Assembly (NCBI RefSeq): GCF_000021965.1
Contig: NC_011832.1
Location: 2,087,242-2,151,241, forward strand
Length of the DNA stretch: 64,000 bases
Direction of reading: 5' to 3'
From: Methanosphaerula palustris E1-9c
GTDB taxonomy: Archaea > Halobacteriota > Methanomicrobia > Methanomicrobiales > Methanospirillaceae
How positions within the stretch are numbered: position 1 is the stretch's first letter; the number at the start of each line of letters is the position of its first letter. This document shows, piece by piece, positions 37,530 to 46,006 of this stretch. A model generated the notes under the pieces. That model saw only the letters and a list, made by a program, of their open reading frames with translations, made no database searches and was not told where the DNA came from. The position numbers were made by a program, and so were the translations under genes.

Positions 37530-38669
37530 TCAGTGACGCTTCACCGGCGACTGATCTTGAGAGAGCAGTTCCTGGTACAGGGTGATCGTCCGAAGAACCG
37601 TGTTCTTCCACGAGTTCTGCGCCAATATCCGCTCTCTTCCACAGACGCCCATCCGATGAACACGCTCACGGTCCTGTTCGAGCAGCAGGATCTTTTCTGC
37701 AAGGGCCGCCACGTCTCCTTTGGGAAACATCAGCGCAGCCCCCTCGGCGAGATCCTTCAGATGATCGAACTCTGAAATAATCACCGGCTTTCCGGATGCC
37801 ATCGCTTCCAGCATCGTCCGGGGTACCCCCTCCTGCAGACTCGGCAGCACCAGCACGTCAGAGCGCTGGTACAGCAGAGGGATGGCATCGTAACTCATGA
37901 ACGGCAGGATCGTCACGATATTGGTCATATGATACTCATTGACCAGTTTCCAGATCTCATCCCGTTCAGGTCCCTCCCCGATCACCAGGATCCGCAGATT
38001 CGGAATCTTCTCAAGCACCCGGTGTGCGGCGTGGATCAGAAACTCAACCCCCTTGCCCTTGACGATCCTGCCCACCCAGAGCAGCGTGAAGTAGCGCTCG
38101 TCCACCTTGCTATCGTCCGGGTGAAAGACCTCGGTGTTCACCCCGTTCGGGATCACGACCACTTCTGGCTTATTGATTCCAAACTCCTCGATCAACCGTC
38201 TCCGCTCGATGTCAGTGTAACAGATAACACGGTCGGCAGAGTTCAGCGTCCACTTCCCGATCGTCGACATGTACGAGATGTTCAACCACTGCGGAGCACT
38301 GGCCGACATGATCCCATGATTGGTGATCACCAGCGGCGAGGAACCGTACCGTTTCACCAGGGCACAGACGTTGGTCGGAAAGAAGAGGTGCGAATGGGCG
38401 TGGATGATATCATAGTCGTTCCTCATCTCGAGGAGCCGAAACATCATCGTCGGGCTGATCGTGTTCCCAACCATCTTGATCGCATGGTTGAACCTGAGCA
38501 CCCGATACCCATCGACGTACTCCTCCTCCGGTAGGCCATTGGGATTGGAGGTGACGACCGTTACATCATGGCCGAGTGTTGCCTGCATCTTTGACATCTC
38601 GTGCACATGGATCCCGTACCCACCCACCGTGGTAGGGTAGAGATCACTGGCAACACGCAAAATTTTCAT
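37530..38669 (-). CDS. Group 1 (GT4) glycosyltransferase, first gene of the cluster
   Basis: A 379-residue GT4 enzyme starting MKILRVASDLYPTTVGGYG. Conserved parts are IHAHSHLFFPTNVCALVKRYG, VVVIPNGVNTEVFHPDD, LLWVGRIVKGKGVEFLI, the donor loop DVLVLPSLQEGVPRTMLEA (EX7E pattern) and SEFDHLKDLAEGA. GGAG lies about 7 nt before the ATG. The distance to the next gene is 120 nt, so a second promoter inside the cluster is possible. Function in cell-surface glycan assembly is inferred. Confidence 0.9.
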   Translation of the reverse strand: MKILRVASDLYPTTVGGYGIHVHEMSKMQATLGHDVTVVTSNPNGLPEEEYVDGYRVLRFNHAIKMVGNTISPTMMFRLLEMRNDYDIIHAHSHLFFPTNVCALVKRYGSSPLVITNHGIMSASAPQWLNISYMSTIGKWTLNSADRVICYTDIERRRLIEEFGINKPEVVVIPNGVNTEVFHPDDSKVDERYFTLLWVGRIVKGKGVEFLIHAAHRVLEKIPNLRILVIGEGPERDEIWKLVNEYHMTNIVTILPFMSYDAIPLLYQRSDVLVLPSLQEGVPRTMLEAMASGKPVIISEFDHLKDLAEGAALMFPKGDVAALAEKILLLEQDRERVHRMGVCGRERILAQNSWKNTVLRTITLYQELLSQDQSPVKRH

Positions 38670-39044
38670 ATCCGCTCCGATCCGAGTCCACGACATCCTA
38701 CAGGTATGCAATCACATCCATGGCTTTATCCAATCTGCAGCGGGCAGCACGAGGAACTGACGATCGCTGCTGAAAATGGTGGAGCAGATGACCGGCGTTC
38801 ACTGACGAACCCGCACTGTCAGACCAGATACAATGCAGCAGATCTCATTCTCATAAAGAATGATCTTACTATATCTGTTTTAGATCACGCATTAATATCC
38901 TTTCTGCAGAGATCTCTGGACAGGGGTCGGGAAACCACAAATTTTTGTTTGATTTGAATTTCAAATCTTGATGACGCCGGATTATGGACAGATAAAAGGG
39001 AATCAAACCATTTAATACTAAAAGAGCCATTATTACATTTATCT
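38670..39044. other. Divergent intergenic region between the glycan cluster and asd
   Basis: About 375 nt separating the glycosyltransferase operon (minus) from asd (plus). AT-rich near the asd end (ATTATTACATTTATCT just before the ATG), which suggests a short or absent leader for asd. An open plus-strand frame spans part of it but has no ribosome-binding site or family match. Confidence 0.5.
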
Positions 39045-40061
39045 ATGATCAATGTCGGAGTGCTCGGAGCAACAGGCGCTGTAGGACAGCGTTTTGTGCA
39101 GCTCCTGGCGAACCATCCCTGGTTCAACCTGACCACACTGATGGCATCAGAACGGAGTGCTGGAAGGTCATATGCCGATGTGGTGAACTGGCGGCTTGAT
39201 GTACCATTCCCGGAATCTGTCGGAGATATCGAGGTGTCAGCGGCCACCCCGGCCAGCTGTCGCGACCTGGACCTGGTCTTCTCTGCGATCCCTGCGGACC
39301 TTGCAACAGACCTTGAATCAGCCATCGCACAGTCTGGAGTCGGTGTCTGCACCAATGCGAGTTCCCACCGGATGGACAGCGATGTCCCGCTGGTGATCCC
39401 CGAGGTGAATCCCGATCACCTCGCGATGATCGACCTTCAGCATGATCACGGGACCGACGGGTTCATCGTCACGAACCCGAACTGCTCGACGATCATGTTC
39501 ACGATGGCCCTTGCACCGCTCCGCTCGTTCACATTCAGCGATCTTCGCGTCGCCACAATGCAGGCCATATCAGGCGGGGGTTTCCAGGGCGTGGCTGCGA
39601 TGTCGATCTATGACAACGTGGTCCCGTACATAGGATCTGAGGAGGAGAAGATGGAGTCAGAGACGTTGAAGATCATGGGGACCTTTGACGGGGCGGAGGT
39701 GGTCCCGGCACCATTCAAGGTCAGTGCCAGTTGTCACCGTGTCCCGGTGATCGACGGACATACCATGGCGGTCTGGGCCGATATCGATGCGCCGGTGGAG
39801 GCGGTCAAGCAGGCGTACAGGGACTATATCCCCCCAATCAGTGGCCTCCCGACCCAGCCCGAAAAGTCCGTGCTGCTCCATGAGCAGCAGGATCGACCCC
39901 AGCCCCGGCTCGACCGGAACAGGGGCAACGGCATGACCGTCTCGGTCGGCCGGATCCGGGAGGGGCTCCGCTTCATTGCACTCGGACATAACACGATACG
40001 CGGGGCAGCCGGCGCTTCAGTGCTGAACGCCGAACTGATCGCGACGAAGAAGTATCTCTAA
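39045..40061 (+). CDS. asd: Aspartate-semialdehyde dehydrogenase
   Basis: A 338-residue enzyme reducing aspartyl phosphate to aspartate semialdehyde, shared by the lysine, methionine and threonine pathways. The NADP-binding start is INVGVLGATGAVGQRFVQLL; the catalytic cysteine lies in VTNPNCSTIMF at about residue 147; the C-terminal active-site histidine is in VSASCHRVPVIDGHTM. The ATG follows an AT-rich stretch with no Shine-Dalgarno, so a leaderless message is likely. Alba follows 10 nt later. A decayed copy of its 3' end is found at 43810-43983. Confidence 0.95.
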   Translation: MINVGVLGATGAVGQRFVQLLANHPWFNLTTLMASERSAGRSYADVVNWRLDVPFPESVGDIEVSAATPASCRDLDLVFSAIPADLATDLESAIAQSGVGVCTNASSHRMDSDVPLVIPEVNPDHLAMIDLQHDHGTDGFIVTNPNCSTIMFTMALAPLRSFTFSDLRVATMQAISGGGFQGVAAMSIYDNVVPYIGSEEEKMESETLKIMGTFDGAEVVPAPFKVSASCHRVPVIDGHTMAVWADIDAPVEAVKQAYRDYIPPISGLPTQPEKSVLLHEQQDRPQPRLDRNRGNGMTVSVGRIREGLRFIALGHNTIRGAAGASVLNAELIATKKYL

Positions 40062-40071
40062 AAGGTGAGTT

Positions 40072-40350
40072 ATGAACAAGGACAACACAGTTTTCGTAGG
40101 AAACAAGCCAGTGATGAACTATGTACTCGCAGTGGTGACACAGTTCAGCAATGGAGCCACCGAAGTCATCATCAAAGCCAGGGGAAAAGCGATATCACGG
40201 GCCGTCGACACAGGGGAGATCGCCCTGAACAGGTTCCTTGAAGGAGTCAGAAAGAAGGAGATCATCACCTCGACCGAGGAGATCGAAACCGACAGCGGCA
40301 AGACCAATGTCTCCAGCATTGAGATCGTCCTGACCAACGTTCCACTCTAA
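40072..40350 (+). CDS. alba: Alba chromatin protein
   Basis: A 92-residue Alba protein. It starts [20 protein letters not shown] with the dimer-binding segment, then [20 protein letters not shown], where the lysines in KARGKAI include the site often acetylated in archaea. [20 protein letters not shown] and VSSIEIVLT complete the fold. It binds DNA and RNA. AAAAGGTGAGTT directly precedes the ATG. It follows asd by 10 nt, so the two are co-transcribed, and a T-rich run after the stop is a likely terminator. Confidence 0.96.
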
Positions 40351-40360
40351 TTTTTTTTTA
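40351..40360 (+). terminator. T-run terminator after alba
   Basis: Nine consecutive T follow one or two bases after the alba stop codon (TAATTTTTTTTTATTG). Archaeal transcription commonly stops at such runs. Confidence 0.55.
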
Positions 40361-40445
40361 TTGTGTTGAACGCAACATCCTTGACCAAGCGTAGACTTAA
40401 AAAGATGGAGATTGGTTTATTTTTGGATTAGAGGTGTTTTCCTGC

Positions 40446-40580
40446 TTCTTCCCTACGGAGGAACCGGATCGCAGAATCCTTCGGACCCTTCTTCCATCTG
40501 CTTCCCCCTACGGAGGAACCGGATCGCAGAATCCTTCGGATCCTTCTTCCATCTGCTTCCCCCTACGGAGGAACCAGATA
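40446..40580. repeat. 55-bp tandem repeat, about 2.4 copies
   Basis: Two full copies (40446-40500 and 40501-40555) and a partial third (40556-40580) of a unit containing CCCTACGGAGGAACCGGATC, GCAGAATCCTTCGGA and TTCTTCCATCTG. The copies differ at only a few positions. The unit is rich in short internal inverted repeats (GGATcgcagAATCC). It lies between alba and a transposase remnant and does not contain an open frame of interest. Confidence 0.8.
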
Positions 40581-40651
40581 TTCAAAAAATCCTGAGTATT
40601 CGCCTCAATTAAAGTTTCCCCTTACGTGTGAACCAGAATTTGAGACAACCC

Positions 40652-40668
40652 GACAGTTATAAACTGTC
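40652..40668. repeat. 17-bp perfect palindrome GACAGTT-ATA-AACTGTC
   Basis: A 7-bp stem with a 3-nt loop, next to the degenerate transposase. It may be the end hairpin or recognition site of the decayed element, or an operator; nothing more can be said from sequence. Confidence 0.4.
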
Positions 40669-40718
40669 AGATTTTCAACGATAATTCATTAATGGCCGAA
40701 TCACGTTTAATACAATCG

Positions 40719-41150
40719 TCAGGTGAAGCAACGGTTTTCCGCGTAGAATAATTCTTCGAACCGCGATTTTATCCCGTTCATAAGTTGTTTCATCGCATGA
40801 CAGTGTTTCCCGACTGAGAGGATGAATGGGATCTGAACGGTAGTCAGGAAGTCAATAACCTTTCGTGAATAGAACTCCCAATCCAGACAGAGCGCCGAGA
40901 TCATCAAGCCCGCTGTCGTGATCGCATCCAGATGGCGAGCGACATGCGCGACCCAGGAGATGCCCCGGGCGATAGAACGAAGAAGAGACCGTGTTTCAGA
41001 ATCGCTGTATTCACGGCTTCAAGTTCATCCCTATGGAACTTGGCAAGATGGCACCGGAGTGAGGTTTCACACGGACTCTTCTCCAGCAGTATGCTGATAT
41101 CTAATGGACGGATTGTCGTATTACGGTCAATCCAATGAGCGTACTGAAGA
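40719..41150 (-). pseudogene. Transposase remnant (archaeal DDE-type)
   Basis: The minus strand encodes two pieces in different frames. The upstream piece reads LDISILLEKSPCETSLRCHL and then AKFHRDELEAVNTAILKHGL. After a frameshift near 40960 it continues ISWVAHVARHLDAITTAGLM, CLDWEFYSRKVIDFL and QIPFILSVGKHCHAMKQLMN, which is the LxDREFYS...IPFIxPV region of DDE transposases. The N- and C-terminal parts are absent and no complete ORF remains. Terminal inverted repeats were not identified. Confidence 0.65.
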
Positions 41151-41402
41151 CCGCAATTTGAGTCTGGGATTTCTAAATTGGGGTACTGATGTGATGAAGG
41201 TTTAGAGCGACAGCGGCCAGGTCACAACATTCTTTCGGATGAACGTAGGATGTTTGAGTACAGATTTAATCCCTGTTTGCAGGACCATGATGGGGGTAGC
41301 CTGCAAGTATCGTATAGATCTCCCCATTCTGCTCTGATAAAAATAATCAAAAGCATATCTGGGCGTTTTACCGTATTAGTTAACTACTGGGATGAAAACA
41401 AG

Positions 41403-43535
41403 ATGGATAAGCCATTTCGCAATACTCAGGAATATTTTCAGGCATTTATCAGGACTGCACAGTACATCCCGAACCTGACCACACGGCAGGATATCCTGAG
41501 CGAAACCGGCAGGGTACTGATCAGGTTCTTTGGTGCTGACCTTGTCGGATTCTTTGAACCAGGGAATAACGGCGGGATAGAAGGCCACCACTGGATTTTA
41601 CCAGATGGTGTGCCGGGTACTGCAATACAGACGAGAGAAACAGAAATGATCATTACCGAGGTCCTGGAAACAGGGTTTCTTGCTGCCCAGCATATCGATA
41701 TCCCAAAACCGTTTGCAACGGTTTTTTTACCGATCACATGGGAGAATCAGACGGCAGCGGTAATGCTGATCGGCCACAGGACATCCGATCCCATCCCAAA
41801 AGAATTACTCAATATCTATCTCGCAGTTGCCGGCCTCGTTACCAACGCAATTACCGGCGCGGACGAGGAATTCAAAAATATCGCAGCGAGAAAACATGCG
41901 GAGGAAGCGTTAAAAGAGGCTCAGGCCCAGCTCGCATTCTTAGTATCCAGTACCCCAGTTGTACTCTACCGGTGCAGCGCATCCGGTGACTTCAATGTGA
42001 CCTTTATTTCTGATAATGTCCAGCTGCAACTGGGCTATGAGGCACACGAGTTCATGGATGATCCGGCGTTCTGGCCAGATCATATCCACCCGGATGACCG
42101 AGAACACGTCTTTGAGAGATTACATCGGCTGATCAAAGATGGCACCGCCACCGCTGAATACCGTCTCCTTGGAAAGGACGGGACATACCGCTGGACACAT
42201 GATGAAGCAAGAGTGGGCCGTGATGCAAATGATCAGCCGGTGGAATTCCTCGGGTACTGGATCGACATCACCAAGCGGAAGCATGCAGAACTGGCTCTGA
42301 TTCATTCAAACGAGGAACTCAACGGACTCAACGAGGAACTCAACGCGCTCAACGAAGAACTCACCGCCGCCCAGGAGGAGATGGAAATGAACAACGAGGA
42401 ACTCATGACCACCGAAAAGATGCTCCGCGAGAGCGAGGCGCGCCTCGCCCTCGCTCTCGACATCTCCGGGATGGGGACGTTGGACTGCGACATGGTCAAC
42501 CACACCTCATGGCGGTCCCTCCGACACGACCAGATCTTCGGGTACGAAACGCCACCATCCACCTGGAACCTGAAGATCTTCTTCGACCACGTTCTTCCTG
42601 AAGACCGGGAGATGGTCAGGAAGGTTTTTTGCGATGCCTTCGCAAGCCAGAGCAACTGGAGCTTCGAATGTCGGATACGACGGGCTGACGGCGAGATCCG
42701 ATGGATAGAAAAGACTGGTCTGGGACAGTACGACAATGCCGGGCGGCCGCTTCGGGTACTCGGACTTCTCCTGGACATCACCGAGCGAAAACAGTTTGAG
42801 GCCACCCAGGAAGAATATGCCGAAAAACTGATGGCAAGCAACGAGGAACTGCAACGGTATGCCTATGTGGCGAGCCACGATCTCCAGGAGCCACTGCGCT
42901 CGATCGTCAGTTTCAGCGAGCTCCTCAATCGCCGATATAGGGGGAAGCTCGATAAGGACGCCGATGAGTACATCCGATTCATCGTCGATGGCGGCGTGCG
43001 GATGCAGAATCTGATCAAAGATCTGCTCCAGGTCTCCCGGATCGAGACACAGGCACAACCGTTCGCCCCGACTGATGCTCGCACGGTGGTCGCCGATTCC
43101 ATTCGCTCGCTCGAAACCCCAATCCATGAGATCAGTGCCGTGGTGACCGTCGACCCGTTGCCGATCGTCATGGCTGATCCGTCGCAGCTCGAACAGGTCT
43201 TCACGAACCTGATCGGGAATGCGATCAAGTACCGGCGGCCGGAGGTGCCACCAGTGATCACTATCTCAGCCGAACGATACGGCGACTGGTGGGAGTTCTC
43301 AGTCAGGGACAATGGGATCGGGATCGAATCTGAGTTCTTCGACCGGATCTTCGAGATGTTCCGCCGGCTCCATACGATCGACGAGTACGAAGGGACCGGG
43401 ATCGGGCTTGCAATCGTCAAGAGAATCGTCGAACGACACGGCGGCCGGATCCGGGTTGAGTCAAAGCCTGGTGAGGGGAGTACATTCTTCTTCACCCTTC
43501 CCAACGAAAATTTCAAATCAAGGGTGGATAAATGA
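41403..43535 (+). CDS. PAS/GAF sensor histidine kinase
   Basis: A 710-residue cytoplasmic kinase without membrane segments. Order: GAF-like domain (about 15-165), PAS (about 185-300, ending FLGYWIDITKRK), a coiled coil of NEELNxLNEEL repeats (about 305-355), a second PAS with PAC (ends LLLDITERKQF), HisKA with the H-box VASHDLQEPLRSIVSFSELL, and HATPase with NAIKYRR (N-box), DNGIGIESEFFDRIFEM and GTGIGLAIVKRIVERHGG. No response regulator is adjacent. The start chosen (ATG 41403) precedes the GAF domain; an upstream ATG at 41250 is weaker. It lies in the accessory stretch between two asd-alba copies. Confidence 0.88.
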   Translation: MDKPFRNTQEYFQAFIRTAQYIPNLTTRQDILSETGRVLIRFFGADLVGFFEPGNNGGIEGHHWILPDGVPGTAIQTRETEMIITEVLETGFLAAQHIDIPKPFATVFLPITWENQTAAVMLIGHRTSDPIPKELLNIYLAVAGLVTNAITGADEEFKNIAARKHAEEALKEAQAQLAFLVSSTPVVLYRCSASGDFNVTFISDNVQLQLGYEAHEFMDDPAFWPDHIHPDDREHVFERLHRLIKDGTATAEYRLLGKDGTYRWTHDEARVGRDANDQPVEFLGYWIDITKRKHAELALIHSNEELNGLNEELNALNEELTAAQEEMEMNNEELMTTEKMLRESEARLALALDISGMGTLDCDMVNHTSWRSLRHDQIFGYETPPSTWNLKIFFDHVLPEDREMVRKVFCDAFASQSNWSFECRIRRADGEIRWIEKTGLGQYDNAGRPLRVLGLLLDITERKQFEATQEEYAEKLMASNEELQRYAYVASHDLQEPLRSIVSFSELLNRRYRGKLDKDADEYIRFIVDGGVRMQNLIKDLLQVSRIETQAQPFAPTDARTVVADSIRSLETPIHEISAVVTVDPLPIVMADPSQLEQVFTNLIGNAIKYRRPEVPPVITISAERYGDWWEFSVRDNGIGIESEFFDRIFEMFRRLHTIDEYEGTGIGLAIVKRIVERHGGRIRVESKPGEGSTFFFTLPNENFKSRVDK

Positions 43536-43556
43536 CGTCCGCACCCTGCGACGGGG

Positions 43557-43787
43557 CTATCCCTTCCTTCTCTTGATTGACAGACGATTCATTGTTTCTG
43601 GGAACCCGACCGTCGCCTGAAATGGCCCGTGTTCCGGATCGTCTCTGACTGACCAGACCCTGAATCTGATTCTGTCAAACATGAGATCTCCCCACCTCAT
43701 GATCCCAATCTCACCAATAGAGAACCTGCCTTCATAGAGCATCATGACAAGAGCCAGGTCAATGGCCCAGTTGATTACCTTCATCAT
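43557..43787 (-). pseudogene. Tyrosine recombinase/integrase fragment
   Basis: The minus strand retains [19 protein letters not shown], then RFSIGEIGIMRWGDLMFDR, matching the central catalytic-domain entry of archaeal XerC/D-like recombinases (RDxALxxxLYEGGFRIGEIxxLxWxD), including the first catalytic Arg region. Nothing recognisable follows it (no HxxR or Tyr motif), and no complete gene is possible. It lies just before the decayed asd copy. Confidence 0.6.
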
Positions 43788-43809
43788 CGCGGGGACTCAG
43801 TTGGGATCA

Positions 43810-43983
43810 GCAGGTCTACGGCCACCCCAAACCACAGCTTGACCGAATCAGAGGTGGCATGACTGTCTCTGTCGACAGGATCAGAGAGAGGCTCCGCTTC
43901 ATTGCACTCGGACATAACACGATACGCGGCGCAGCCGGCGCTTCAGTGCTGAACGCCAGATCGCGACGAAGAAGTATCTCTAA
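43810..43983 (+). pseudogene. Decayed 3' end of a second asd copy
   Basis: From about 43810 the DNA aligns with the last 170 nt of asd (39885-40061): the stretch encoding [20 protein letters not shown] and [12 protein letters not shown] is recognisable. A 4-nt deletion (gccgaactgatcgcg to gccagatcgcg) breaks the frame before the stop. Upstream of 43800 no asd sequence is left. Confidence 0.85.
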
Positions 43984-43993
43984 AAGGTGAGTT

Positions 43994-44271
43994 ATGAACA
44001 AGGACAACACCGTTTTCGCAGGAAACAAGCCAGTGATGAACTATTTTCTTGCAGGGTGACGCAGTTCAGCAATGGAGCCACCGAAGTCATCATCACAGCC
44101 AGGGGAAAAGCGATATCGCGGGCCGTCGACACCGGGGAGATCGCCCGGGATAGGTTCCTTGAAGGAGTCAGAAAGAAGGAGATCATCACCTCGACCGAGG
44201 AGATCGAGACCGACAGCGGCAAGACCAATATCTCCAGCATCGAGATCGTCCTGACCAGCGTTCCACTCTAA
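43994..44271 (+). pseudogene. Second alba copy, frameshifted (alba')
   Basis: Starts with the same AAAAGGTGAGTTATGAACAA context as alba. A single-nucleotide deletion near 44055 puts TGA at 44057-44059, after 21 codons. Beyond it the other frame reads the remaining Alba sequence ([20 protein letters not shown] to [12 protein letters not shown]) with only about five amino-acid differences from intact alba, so decay is recent or the frameshift could be read through. The 94-codon frame starting at GTG 43987 is a hybrid without an Alba N-terminus. Confidence 0.8.
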
Positions 44272-44411
44272 TTCTTTTTTGGTCCATCAGAGGTCGACCA
44301 GTCTGGACAGGTTCCAAAGACTGGTTAAAACGATCACCTGATACGATCTCACCATCGCGTGTGCTCATCTATGGCAGAGTGGACCATGCTCTGACTCACC
44401 AATTCTGGCGA

Positions 44412-44966
44412 TTATATAATCGATTCGAGTTTCTGCTCCAAAAAGTCGACTCCGCGCTTGATGTCCGTGAGATTCGTGCCGCCAGTCAGGATGATCTTCC
44501 CTGAACTGAAGAGCAGGGCCACGATCTTTGGATCCTTGATCCGATAGACCAGACCAGGGAACTGTTCAGGCTCGTACTCGATGTTCTCAAGGTTTAAGGT
44601 GATCACGACCCGGTTCAGGTTGATATACTTACCGAGATTATAGGAACAGACAACATTGGTGACTGCAACAAGCGGCACATCGAAGGTGTTCACCCCCGCC
44701 TCTTTGAGTGCGGCCACAATGATATCCAGACCATCGACCAGAGCCTGATTGTTCCGACCCCCGGTCAGCACAATCTTACCCGAAGAAAAGATCAGAGAGG
44801 CGATCTTTGGTTTCTCAATCCTGAACACCGCTCCCGGGAAACGCTTGGTATTGAGTTCACAACCCGGTATCTTCTTTGATACCTCGACGAGATCTATTGA
44901 ATCAGCGATCGCTCCTGATGCGACGATATTCTCGATCTTGAGTGAGTCATAGCTCTTCTCTTCCAT
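44412..44966 (-). CDS. tbp: TATA-box-binding protein (TBP)
   Basis: A 184-residue general transcription factor made of two direct repeats: KIENIVASGAIADSIDLVEV with FRIEKPKIASLIFSSGKIVLTG, then NVVCSYNLGKYINLNRVVIT with YRIKDPKIVALLFSSGKIILTG. The symmetrical SSGKIVLTGG signatures are clear. It recruits TFB and RNA polymerase to promoters. ATG 44966 is about 20 nt downstream of the TATA box at 44981-44988, so transcription probably starts at or near the start codon. Confidence 0.97.
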   Translation of the reverse strand: MEEKSYDSLKIENIVASGAIADSIDLVEVSKKIPGCELNTKRFPGAVFRIEKPKIASLIFSSGKIVLTGGRNNQALVDGLDIIVAALKEAGVNTFDVPLVAVTNVVCSYNLGKYINLNRVVITLNLENIEYEPEQFPGLVYRIKDPKIVALLFSSGKIILTGGTNLTDIKRGVDFLEQKLESII

Positions 44967-45267
44967 CCATGTATATTGCTTTTATAAAGTATATCAGGTA
45001 TAAGGTAGATGTGAGGTGTCGCATGATCTCGTATGACATCCATTCCGATCTATCCGGGCCTTCCCGTTCGCCATCATTGCCAGGAGGGGAGTGTACCTCA
45101 AAAATTCATCGGTACTTCTCGGAATATACTTTCTATTGATGATGAGCTGGCCGATTCCCCTTTTCTTCAAGCAGGATGCGTGACAAAGGCGCCGCAATTT
45201 CAATTCTTTGAGATACGAGCAGATGCAAGTTTCACTACAGATTTAGCGATGAATGAAAAACGAGCAA
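44967..45267. other. Intergenic region between TBP and tRNA-Leu
   Basis: Holds the TBP promoter at its left end. No open frame with support and no second RNA structure were recognised in the rest. Confidence 0.5.
44981..44988 (-). promoter_or_regulatory. TATA box of the TBP gene
   Basis: The minus strand reads CTTTATAAAAGC, about 19-22 nt before the ATG at 44966. This spacing puts the transcription start almost at the initiation codon, as in leaderless archaeal messages. Confidence 0.6.
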
Positions 45268-45352
45268 TGCGAGGGAGGCGATTCGAACGCCCGAACACCT
45301 GCGTGACAAGGCCCTCAACCTTGCGCCTTTGACCTAGCTCGGCAACCCTCGC
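45268..45352 (-). tRNA. tRNA-Leu (anticodon GAG)
   Basis: The reverse complement (about 85 nt) has acceptor GCGAGGG/CCCTCGC, anticodon stem CAAGG/CCTTG with loop TTGAGGG (anticodon GAG), a long variable arm as in class-II tRNAs, and T-stem GGGCG/CGCCT with loop TTCGAAT. No intron. The long variable arm with GAG anticodon makes it leucine. Confidence 0.95.
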
Positions 45353-45505
45353 GCCTTTGTGCTATAACAAAAAGGATGTACTTGCTAAAATAGGTTATCC
45401 ACAATTTTCCGATCTATTGCACCTTTCCATGGATCTTTTGGAGAGATCCAGCAGAAAGCGCCGGGGGTATGGTGTTTTTATAGCGGCCCTGAGTACTTTG
45501 TACGC

Positions 45506-46006
45506 ATGTGGGCAGAGATCATGGAAGAATTCTCGGACTCACCATCCCAGGCCAGAATTATAAAATTCATGCTTGAGAACGGGTTTGGGGTCAACGAATC
45601 GGGGAAGGTGGTCTGCAATGGGATCCCAATCCCGGCCACGCAGATTGCAGCAGCCACCTCATCAGACCGGCGTGTCGTCGACGCCACGGTCCACCGGATC
45701 CTTGAACACTCAACCCTGGGGCAGATCTTCCTTTCCATGCAGGCCACACCAGACCTCTCCAAGGTAGCCGGATGTCTCGGTCTGACCGTGATCACGGTGA
45801 TCCCGGTCGATGCGAGCAGAAAGGGGATTGTGGGCGCAGCCGTGAAGGTGCTGACCGACCACGACCTGACAATCCGGCAGATCTTTGTGACCGATCCCTA
45901 CTTCGTCGAAGCCCCCCGGCTCGTGATCATCATCGAAGGAACATTACCGCCCGGTACGATCGAAGAGCTGCGGGCTCTACCCGAGACCAAACACCTGATC
46001 ATATGA
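45506..46006 (+). CDS. Predicted regulator of amino-acid metabolism with ACT-like domain
   Basis: A 166-residue protein with an N-terminal winged-helix-like part (ARIIKFMLENGFGVNESGKV and TQIAAATSSDRRVVDATVHR) and a C-terminal ACT-like part (VITVIPVDASRKGIVGAAVK and DHDLTIRQIFVTDPY). It resembles the archaeal COG2150-type family of ACT-domain regulators. The ligand is unknown. ATG 45506 is used; ATG 45521 would drop five residues. Confidence 0.75.
   Translation: MWAEIMEEFSDSPSQARIIKFMLENGFGVNESGKVVCNGIPIPATQIAAATSSDRRVVDATVHRILEHSTLGQIFLSMQATPDLSKVAGCLGLTVITVIPVDASRKGIVGAAVKVLTDHDLTIRQIFVTDPYFVEAPRLVIIIEGTLPPGTIEELRALPETKHLII

Noticed and set aside
38601-38957. 118-codon plus-strand frame in the region before asd
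   Set aside because: Half of it lies over the start of a glycosyltransferase; no ribosome-binding site and no homology pattern.
43987-44271. 94-codon frame covering the second alba copy
   Set aside because: Its first 24 residues come from the wrong frame of the alba N-terminus; it is a by-product of the frameshift rather than a normal gene.
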